Below, piece after piece: positions 23,506 to 28,711 of a stretch of DNA of 28,711 bases. The stretch spans positions 1-28,711 of the forward strand of contig DGUP01000008.1 in NCBI GenBank assembly GCA_002394685.1, in the 5' to 3' direction. The stretch is from Treponema sp. UBA4307 (GTDB taxonomy: Bacteria; Spirochaetota; Spirochaetia; Treponematales; Treponemataceae). Within the stretch, counting starts at the first letter, position 1; every line of letters begins with the position of its first letter. The notes below the pieces were generated by a model. That model saw only the letters and a program-made list of their open reading frames with translations. It searched no databases and had not been told where the DNA came from. The translations under genes and the position numbers were made by a program.

Positions 23506-24114
23506 CTATTTTGCCTTTTTATTAAGTCCGATGAGATAAGTTTCAAAGGACTCTGTTCTGCAGGCTTCAGGCTTGAATCCCTTTGCCTGGGTAAAAATCT
23601 CTCTCATCTTCTTGAGTAAAGCCTGCTGATCTCCGTTTTGAAAAATTTTTACACAGAAGTTTCCACCGGTTTTAAGCATCTGATCGGCGTACCAGATGGC
23701 CATTTCAACCAGTCCCTTGCTTCTCGCTGTATCAACAACACGGTTTCCTGTGGTAAGGGGTGCGGCATCACAGACTACCAGGTCAAATGGACCTTCAGCC
23801 TTGATTTTGTCGTAAATCTCCTTGTCCGTCAGATCCCCCTGATAGAAGACCAGCTTGTCATCCTTAACAGATTTTGAGAGTGGATTCAGGTCGCAGGAAA
23901 CAACTTTACCGCTGCTGTCAATATTCCTTAACAGCCAGGTAGTCCAGCTTCCGGGAGCGGCACCTAAATCGAGAACAACTGTGCTTTTTTTAAGCATGGA
24001 GAATTTCTGGTCAATTTCCTCAAGTTTGTATACTGAACGGGCAGGATATCCTTCCCTGAATGCTTTTTGTGACCAGTAATCTGGTTTGCTGTATGAATTT
24101 GTCTTAGATGGCAT
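23506..24114 (-). CDS. rlmE: 23S rRNA 2'-O-ribose methyltransferase (RrmJ/FtsJ family)
   Basis: A cytosolic SAM-dependent methyltransferase (202 aa). RlmE modifies U2552 of 23S rRNA in E. coli during late 50S assembly. The N-terminal YWSQKAFREGYPARSVYKLEEID and the SAM motif VLDLGAAPGSWTTWL (about 47-61) are characteristic. The K-D-K-E catalytic set is present as Lys30, Asp116 (VVCDAAP), Lys156 (FCVKIF) and Glu188 in the TESFETYL segment. The ribosome site is weak. It follows the anti-sigma gene by 68 nt without a terminator, so it may be partly co-transcribed with the ECF sigma operon. Confidence 0.92.
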   Translation of the reverse strand: MPSKTNSYSKPDYWSQKAFREGYPARSVYKLEEIDQKFSMLKKSTVVLDLGAAPGSWTTWLLRNIDSSGKVVSCDLNPLSKSVKDDKLVFYQGDLTDKEIYDKIKAEGPFDLVVCDAAPLTTGNRVVDTARSKGLVEMAIWYADQMLKTGGNFCVKIFQNGDQQALLKKMREIFTQAKGFKPEACRTESFETYLIGLNKKAK

Positions 24115-24182
24115 ATCTTATATGTCGGCAGAAAGAGCGTAAATCGTGAATAGAAAAACAGACAGTGGATCTGAATTGAGAA

Positions 24183-24653
24183 TCATGCCGGAGAACCGGA
24201 GCCTTTATGTGTTTTCGTGTTTATCCGTTTTATAAACAGTTCCATGTTGCTGGCAAAAAAGACCAGAATGTAAACAATGAAGGCAATGGTAAAGAGCATA
24301 AATGCCCAGAAAGTATAATATTCATTGTCAAAGCTTCTGGTAATGTAGCCAAGGGAAAGCATTGTTAAAATCAGAATTATTCCGGAAGAAACCCAGCGCG
24401 GAATAAGATTTCTCTTTTTCTGAGGAGCAAGATTACTGTTTACTTTAGCCAGTACCTTCTGAATGGTATCATCCTTCAGGGGAACAGGAACGTTTAAAGG
24501 TTCTGCTGAGAGTTTTTCTGCTTTAGTCAGGGCCTTTACTTCATTACGACACTTGCTGCAGAAAAGAAAATGAAGGGTTAGTCTGAAAGGAATGCGCTGA
24601 TGCTTGTCCAGGCGGAGATATTCCTCCATGTATTCTTCATGTGTTTTACTCAT
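24183..24653 (-). CDS. Membrane anti-sigma factor with zinc motif
   Basis: A 156-aa protein directly downstream of the ECF sigma gene (15-nt gap, GGAG ribosome site). The cytosolic N-terminus has His28, Cys32 and Cys35 (LHFLFCSKC), the H-x3-C-x2-C zinc anti-sigma motif, which would bind and hold the sigma factor. Two hydrophobic helices follow (about 87-104 and 113-134), so it is membrane-anchored with both ends inside and almost no periplasmic sensor loop. The signal may therefore arise in the membrane, through a partner, or as redox change at the zinc site. The role is inferred from position and motif. Confidence 0.8.
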   Translation of the reverse strand: MSKTHEEYMEEYLRLDKHQRIPFRLTLHFLFCSKCRNEVKALTKAEKLSAEPLNVPVPLKDDTIQKVLAKVNSNLAPQKKRNLIPRWVSSGIILILTMLSLGYITRSFDNEYYTFWAFMLFTIAFIVYILVFFASNMELFIKRINTKTHKGSGSPA

Positions 24654-24668
24654 ATATTGCTCCTGTTT

Positions 24669-25280
24669 TTAGACGCTGAAGTCTGAGAGTTTTTCCCTCA
24701 GAATCTTTTTAGCTCTAAAAATATGTGATTTTATCGTATTAACCGGGAAATCAGTAATTGTAGAGATTTCCTCGTAAGAAAAATCATGAAAAAAATAAAG
24801 ATCCAGGCAGATTGAATAGTTATCTGGAAGTTCTTTAACTGCTTCTTTTACCGCCTTAAGGGTTGCGTTGTAGATTTGTGCTTCTTCAGGAGTCTTTCCC
24901 CTGTAGGCGAAAAGAGCACTGTCCATGTCCAGGTCTGTTAAAGGTGTGGTGTCATTTTTCTTTTTTTTAAGGTTCACTGCAGTTGTAAAGGCTATTCTTG
25001 TGAGCCAGGTGGAAAATCTGCTGTTCCCCTTAAATCCTGCAAGATTTGTATAGGCTTTAATGAAAACATCCTGTACAAAATCTTCAGTATCATCCTTATT
25101 CTTAAAAAAACGCATCCCTAAAGCCTCTACTCTGTTTTTGTAGAGGGCCATCAATTCTGCAAATGCCTGGGATGAACCTTTTAACGTTTCCCTAATCAGA
25201 CTCAGGTCGTAATTGTGAGATGTTGAATTTTGGGCTGAGAAACCGAATAGTCCTTCAGTTTCAGTCTTCGTTCTTTCCAT
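24669..25280 (-). CDS. ECF-family RNA polymerase sigma factor
   Basis: A 203-aa extracytoplasmic-function sigma factor. Region 2 (about 40-108) includes DTEDFVQDVFIKAYTNLAGFKGNSRFSTWLTRIA, which melts and reads the -10. Region 4 (about 140-197) includes LPDNYSICLDLYFFHDFSYEEISTI and NTIKSHIFRAKKIL, the helix-turn-helix reading the -35. An N-terminal tail of about 25 residues precedes region 2. The start lies 20 nt inside the upstream membrane-protein gene and has little Shine-Dalgarno, so translation is probably coupled. The anti-sigma gene follows. A likely ECF-type promoter upstream suggests self-activation. Confidence 0.92.
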   Translation of the reverse strand: MERTKTETEGLFGFSAQNSTSHNYDLSLIRETLKGSSQAFAELMALYKNRVEALGMRFFKNKDDTEDFVQDVFIKAYTNLAGFKGNSRFSTWLTRIAFTTAVNLKKKKNDTTPLTDLDMDSALFAYRGKTPEEAQIYNATLKAVKEAVKELPDNYSICLDLYFFHDFSYEEISTITDFPVNTIKSHIFRAKKILREKLSDFSV

Positions 25281-25614
25281 CTTTAAAATCTGGATTAACC
25301 TTATAGAAGATTATAAGAGCAATCCCCAGCATAAGAGGTAAGAGTCCTCCTAAGAGAGCCCAGTTTACCTGTGTCATAAGCGCAAATAAAACTGTGAGGG
25401 CAATTCCAACTGCTATGAGACATAAGCCTGCAAGAAGAACATATGCCTTGAAGTTAAACTTTCTTGGCTGTTCTGTACCGCTTCTGATTCTCAGGGAAAC
25501 TTCCCTGTGATGCCACAAAAGAGCAAAAAATAAGAGTGTTGCAAAAAATACAATACCTACGATTGGAATGATTGCAATAATAATTTGTGCTGCCGGCGTG
25601 TACTGAATGGCCAT
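25261..25614 (-). CDS. Small three-helix membrane protein of the ECF sigma operon
   Basis: A 117-aa hydrophobic protein with helices at about 9-31, 53-73 and 80-104, and a basic cytosolic loop between the first two (HHREVSLRIRSGTEQPRKF). I recognise no family with confidence. It is first in the ECF operon, directly behind the candidate ECF promoter, and its end overlaps the sigma gene by 20 nt. That tight link suggests it takes part in signal sensing or is a main output of the sigma factor. GAGGA precedes the ATG. Confidence 0.75.
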   Translation of the reverse strand: MAIQYTPAAQIIIAIIPIVGIVFFATLLFFALLWHHREVSLRIRSGTEQPRKFNFKAYVLLAGLCLIAVGIALTVLFALMTQVNWALLGGLLPLMLGIALIIFYKVNPDFKDGKNED

Positions 25615-25646
25615 ACTGTCCTCACTTTATCTTATCTGTTCACTTA

Positions 25647-25676
25647 TTTAGACAAGATTTATGTTCCAGGGTTGCA
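25647..25676 (-). promoter_or_regulatory. Candidate ECF-type autoregulatory promoter
   Basis: On the - strand TGCAACC (25670-25676) and GTCTAAA (25647-25653) are separated by exactly 16 nt, the spacing and general form (AAC in the -35, GTC in the -10) of ECF-sigma promoters. It lies about 33 nt before the first gene of the sigma operon. A GGAAC within the spacer is an alternative -35 but would be too close to the GTC. Confidence 0.55.
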
Positions 25677-25691
25677 TTAATTTTTCAAATA

Positions 25692-26246
25692 TTAAAAGAA
25701 AATGTATTCGTTAAAATACAAATCCTTTATCTGATTCAAAACAAGCTGACTGTTTATTGTGTCTTTCAGTTCCTGCTTGATCTGGTCTTCTCCTTTTTTA
25801 AGAAGTTCCTTTTTTGTGTAGCTTGAAAAGTAATCTGCAAAAATAGCTTTTATCTGCCTTTCCTTTTTTGCAATTTCTTCTTCAAATGCGGTGTCTCCCT
25901 GTGGGTAAGAAAACCATGGTGAAATAACCAGAACGCTGGAATCTTTATCTGTGTCCTGGCGGATTGTAATGCGGAGCTGTCCAAGATTTGTGTAGGCACT
26001 TACAGTATCTTTTGCCCTCTTTGACCTGTTGATGACTTTCTCTACACTAGGGTCTGTCTTTCTGTAGTTTTCTCCAATCCGGTCTTTTCTAACAAAAAAA
26101 GCAATAAGACCTGAAAGAAAAACAAGTGCTGCTACTCCTATAAGGACCTTTGTGAGAATTCCTGGAAGCCTGTCCAGAATTTTATCACCGCTTGTAGTAT
26201 TATCAGGATCAGGAATATTTCTGCAGAATAAATCCAAAAAACTCAT
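25692..26246 (-). CDS. FliL-like flagellar basal-body-associated protein
   Basis: A 184-aa protein with a cytosolic N-terminus (about 1-30), one transmembrane helix (about 31-52) and a periplasmic domain. The C-terminal pattern (SYTKKELLKKGEDQIKQEL, then IN..LVLNQIKDLYFNEYIFF) matches the end of FliL, which rings the stator units and supports torque at the flagellar motor. Its start overlaps the hflX stop (ATGA), so it is coupled to hflX rather than to other flagellar genes. It could be a second FliL or a FliL-like protein with a different partner (such stomatin-like relatives exist). The motif match is by eye. Confidence 0.65.
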   Translation of the reverse strand: MSFLDLFCRNIPDPDNTTSGDKILDRLPGILTKVLIGVAALVFLSGLIAFFVRKDRIGENYRKTDPSVEKVINRSKRAKDTVSAYTNLGQLRITIRQDTDKDSSVLVISPWFSYPQGDTAFEEEIAKKERQIKAIFADYFSSYTKKELLKKGEDQIKQELKDTINSQLVLNQIKDLYFNEYIFF

Positions 26247-27559
26247 TTTACTTCCTCACAATCATCTTTGATTTGAAAATCTTTTACCAGGCTGAGAGTT
26301 CTGGTGCTGGCTTTACCTTCACTGTCAATTTTACCGGGAATTCTTGCTGTAAGATAGATGCCGTCTTCCAGCCATTCTTCTTTTTCAATTGTACCATTTT
26401 TGCGGATAAGTTCTACCAGGTCACTTCTTTCCATTGGGATTTTGTACCGGTTTTCCAGACCCAGCAGGCTCTCCGTTAAAAAGTTCATTAAATCTTCAAA
26501 ACCTTCTTCTGTTTTTGCACTGATTTTAAGGGCTTTTGGGAAGGTTTGATCCAGTTTTGCCATAACGACAGGATCGTCTTTTACCCGGTCAATCTTGTTT
26601 AAAAGAACTTTGCGGGGCAGGGTGTCTGCATTGATTTCTTTAAGAACCTTGAGAACCTGTTCGTACTGCATGATACAGTCTTTGTCGCTGGAATCAACAA
26701 CTATAAGGAGCAGGTCGGCAAGGGCTGCTTCTTCCAGAGTTGAGCGGAAGGAATTTACCAGAGTGTGAGGCAGATTTGAAATGAATCCTACTGTATCTGT
26801 AAGCAGGACGGTGGAAGCTTCTGAAAGTGTGAGCTTTCTTGTTGTAGGGTCCAGAGTTGCAAAAAGTTTGTCTTCTACAAAAACCTGGGCACCTGTGAGT
26901 GCATTCAGCAGACTGGATTTTCCTGCATTTGTGTAACCCACAAGGGCTGCGGATTGCTGGGCCAGGCGCTTTCTCTGTTTGCGCTGAGTTTCTCTGTCCA
27001 GCTGAACCTGTTCCAGTTCTTTTTTGATTGCAAGAATTTTGTCTTCAACCTGACGACGGTTAAGTTCCAGCTGTGTTTCACCGGAACCCTTTGCTCCATA
27101 GTTGCCGCCTCTTTGACGAGCCATATCGCCGTACATGTGGGCAAGGCGGGGAAGGGAATACTGAAGCTGGGCCAGCTGAACCTGAAGAACTGCTTCTTTT
27201 GTCTGAGCACGCTGAGCAAAAATCCTCAGAATAACTTCATTTCTGTCAAAGCATGGAATGTTAGTAAGTTTTTCCCAGTTGCGCTGCTTTGTTGCTTCAA
27301 GAGTCCAGTCGAAAATAATGCATTCAGCAAAAATCTCCTTTGCGTGGTCTGCAATCTCCTGGGCTTTACCCTTGCCAAAACCGTAAACCGGATTAGGTTC
27401 GATTCTGTTTAGAACCACAGTGTCGGCAATTTCCATCCCCAGAGTGTGAACAAGACCCTGAAGTTCTCTTGGAGCTGGAGCTGTATTTTTATCAGAAGCA
27501 GGTGCACCTACAAGGAGACACCTTACCTTTTTTTCTTCTTCTTTTTTGATTTCTACCAT
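26243..27559 (-). CDS. hflX: Ribosome-associated GTPase HflX
   Basis: A GTPase (438 aa from this ATG) that binds the 50S subunit and rescues or splits stalled ribosomes under stress. The N-terminal HflX domain includes NPVYGFGKGKAQEI (about 56-69) and GGNYGAKGSGETQLELNRR (about 151-169), followed by a coiled coil (about 170-202). GTPase motifs are GYTNAGKSS (208-216), TLDPTTR (235-241), DTVGF (255-259) and NKID (321-324). The frame is open to a TTG at 27610, but ATG 27559 is chosen. It has no Shine-Dalgarno and lies 7 nt after a -10, so the mRNA is probably leaderless. The stop overlaps the FliL-like gene. Confidence 0.93.
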   Translation of the reverse strand: MVEIKKEEEKKVRCLLVGAPASDKNTAPAPRELQGLVHTLGMEIADTVVLNRIEPNPVYGFGKGKAQEIADHAKEIFAECIIFDWTLEATKQRNWEKLTNIPCFDRNEVILRIFAQRAQTKEAVLQVQLAQLQYSLPRLAHMYGDMARQRGGNYGAKGSGETQLELNRRQVEDKILAIKKELEQVQLDRETQRKQRKRLAQQSAALVGYTNAGKSSLLNALTGAQVFVEDKLFATLDPTTRKLTLSEASTVLLTDTVGFISNLPHTLVNSFRSTLEEAALADLLLIVVDSSDKDCIMQYEQVLKVLKEINADTLPRKVLLNKIDRVKDDPVVMAKLDQTFPKALKISAKTEEGFEDLMNFLTESLLGLENRYKIPMERSDLVELIRKNGTIEKEEWLEDGIYLTARIPGKIDSEGKASTRTLSLVKDFQIKDDCEEVK

Positions 27560-27566
27560 AATTTGA

Positions 27567-27595
27567 AGAATACAGTCTAAATAGTCCTTGGTCAA
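27567..27595 (-). promoter_or_regulatory. hflX promoter
   Basis: On the - strand TTGACC (27590-27595) and TATTCT (27567-27572) are 17 nt apart. Seven nucleotides separate the -10 from the ATG at 27559, placing the transcript start on or next to the start codon. Confidence 0.6.
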
Positions 27596-27624
27596 TTTGA
27601 AAAAAAACAAGCGGAGACTTAATA

Positions 27625-27773
27625 AATATGGTTACCGGGCTGAAAAAGATTTAGAAAAACCGTGGGCTCGCCCACTACACGCAGCTTGTGCCTGTAATTA
27701 TTTACGTTAGCCGCTTTGCGGCTGCACAAGCTGAGTGTTTTTTCTAAATCTTTTTCAGCCCTCGCACCATATT
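27625..27773. repeat. 149-bp multi-stem inverted-repeat element (possible MITE or structured RNA)
   Basis: The outer arms are perfect over 23 bp (27637-27659 with 27739-27761, beginning GGGCTGAAAAAG). They are flanked, after a 4x4 mismatch, by AATATGGT (27625-27632) with ACCATATT (27766-27773). Inside, GTGGGC-TC-GCCCAC (27662-27675) makes a hairpin. ACACGCAGCTTGTGC (27677-27691) pairs with GCACAAGCTGAGTGT (27724-27738) with one mismatch, and AGCCGC-TTT-GCGGCT (27709-27723) caps that stem. The inner stem abuts the outer one at 27738/27739, forming a three-way junction. It carries no reading frame of note. It lies upstream of both divergent genes, so it is not a terminator for hflX. Confidence 0.75.
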
Positions 27774-27802
27774 GTTTAGGCAAAGAAGGGGTATTGGAAT
27801 CG

Positions 27803-27811
27803 TGCTATAAT
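27803..27811 (+). promoter_or_regulatory. Extended -10 promoter of the right-edge gene
   Basis: TGCTATAAT combines the extended TG motif with a perfect -10 (27806-27811); no good -35 is seen. It implies an untranslated leader of about 98 nt before the GTG at 27916. Confidence 0.5.
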
Positions 27812-27915
27812 CCCACCCCATTTGTTTTCAATTATAATTGTAAATTCTCTTGAAAAAGTAGTGAGATTCCGATTAAATTCATCCGAAAATAGAAAGACGA
27901 TAGAGGAGTTTTATT

Positions 27916-28711
27916 GTGTCATCCGGACAGAAAACAGCGTTCAGCCTTTTAGTCTCGATTCTTGTATTTGGCGCCTGTCTAGCCTATGCAGTTTTGGGCG
28001 GCTTTGAATTCATTCAGATTAAATTTTATCAGCCTCGCATAGTACAGAATGTGAACCGGCATCTGGACGAAATTTCTGTGGATTTTGATGATTATGTGGA
28101 CAGCAAAAAAAGTCAGTTTGCAAAGTATGCCCTTGCTGAAAGCGTTCAGTCGTATATTGAAAGGGATGCTACTGAAGATGATGCAGAAAATCGTTCTATC
28201 CTGACCTCTCAGCTTTTTGATTCAAATCCCGGTCTTGAAGGAATAAGAATTATTGAACAGGATGGAAATTCCGTTCATTTCAGTACTTACCAGCAGGATT
28301 TGCTTTCTGAAACTGATGAGCTTATTTCCTATAAAAATTACCGCAGTCTGGATGAACTGCCCTATCACCTTTTGAGCAGCAGTGATACTGGAAACTATAT
28401 TTCTTCAGAAGCTGAAATGGAAAAAAGAGTTTCCCTTTATTTTGATTCAGAAAAAGACAGAATAATTTTTTCTCTGCCGTATTTTGATCACTATACCGCT
28501 TACCGGGGCACAATTCTTTTTTATGTAAATACAGATGATTTTATCCGCATTTTGATTCAGAAAAATGTTGTCAGCCTGAATACCAGAAGCGTTATTGTTG
28601 CTGAATTAAATTCTGACGTGAATAATCAGTCCAGGGAAAATGTAGGGCTGGCTTTTAATGTTCCTTTCACTGCAAGAAAAAGCATTAAGCAGGAAATCCT
28701 GAATAAGTGGA
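27916..28711 (+). CDS. Membrane-anchored protein with large extracytoplasmic domain, truncated by the window
   Basis: An open frame of 265 codons starts with GTG (27916) behind a strong AGAGGAG (27902-27908) and continues past the window end. Residues about 8-30 form one hydrophobic helix (FSLLVSILVFGACLAYAVLG), followed by a long, acidic, mostly helical-then-mixed region (NVNRHLDEISVDFDDYVDSKKSQFAKYALAE... by position 45-75). That resembles the extracytoplasmic sensor of chemoreceptors or sensor enzymes. The segment GLEGIRIIEQDG (about 104-115) is Cache/PAS-like in feel. The output domain lies outside, so the protein type (chemoreceptor, cyclase, phosphatase or kinase) cannot be told. Base composition and codon use match its neighbours. 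Confidence 0.75.
   Translation, partial: MSSGQKTAFSLLVSILVFGACLAYAVLGGFEFIQIKFYQPRIVQNVNRHLDEISVDFDDYVDSKKSQFAKYALAESVQSYIERDATEDDAENRSILTSQLFDSNPGLEGIRIIEQDGNSVHFSTYQQDLLSETDELISYKNYRSLDELPYHLLSSSDTGNYISSEAEMEKRVSLYFDSEKDRIIFSLPYFDHYTAYRGTILFYVNTDDFIRILIQKNVVSLNTRSVIVAELNSDVNNQSRENVGLAFNVPFTARKSIKQEILNKW

Noticed and set aside
26954..27412. 152-codon open frame on the + strand opposite hflX
   Set aside because: Mirror of the hflX coding frame; low-complexity Phe/Leu/Cys composition and no Shine-Dalgarno or promoter.
27560..27610. Longer HflX N-terminus from a TTG
   Set aside because: The extension runs through the promoter TTGACC/TATTCT and lacks a ribosome site.
27625..27773. Large hairpin as a rho-independent terminator
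   Set aside because: Both neighbouring genes are transcribed away from it, and no U-run follows the outer arm on either strand.
1..28711. CRISPR arrays, tRNA/rRNA genes, insertion-sequence transposases
   Set aside because: No spaced direct repeats, cloverleaf-like sequences with CCA-end or T-arm patterns, or transposase motifs were seen on reading both strands.

Overview
The window looks like a chromosomal segment of a low-GC spirochaete, most likely a host-associated Treponema. This is inferred from gene content: a FliL-like basal-body protein, CheR/CheB, very large Ig-like surface lipoproteins with spirochaete-style lipoboxes, HflX, and a LysM/M23 murein hydrolase. No rRNA, tRNA, CRISPR array or autonomous transposon was seen.

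Left arm (1-4740, + strand): a sulfur amino-acid operon. A promoter with an upstream A-tract drives a 25-codon leader peptide ending in C-x2-C-x2-C. This is followed by O-acetylhomoserine sulfhydrylase (metY) and a complete amino-acid ABC importer (binding protein, two permeases, ATPase), closed by a two-way terminator. The leader's Cys-codon stretch (188-197) is perfectly complementary to the bases running into the metY Shine-Dalgarno (283-292). This predicts a cysteine-sensing translational attenuator, the most striking observation in the window.

Next (4742-12652, - strand): two tandem giant paralogous lipoproteins (1361 and 1255 aa). Then (12922-16939, + strand) a compact fatty-acid or polyketide cassette: ACP, a 799-aa protein fusing an intact ketosynthase to a ketosynthase-like half that lacks all three catalytic residues, FabG and FabZ. 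An iron-sulfur-flavoprotein-like reductase follows (17051-17785).

Right arm (17879-27559, - strand), read in transcription order. HflX and a FliL-like protein come first. A small membrane protein, an ECF sigma factor and a zinc-type anti-sigma factor follow, behind a probable self-recognised ECF promoter, and then RlmE. Next come a separately promoted LysM/M23 peptidase and cheR-cheB. Last is a polyprenyl synthetase / TPR / RseC-like operon. cheR and hflX, and perhaps the polyprenyl synthetase, have promoters so close to their ATG that their mRNAs should be leaderless.

Far right: a 149-bp element folding into nested, almost fully paired stems (27625-27773) lies between hflX and a divergent + strand gene. 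That gene starts with GTG at 27916 and runs off the window; it encodes a membrane-anchored protein with a large extracytoplasmic region.
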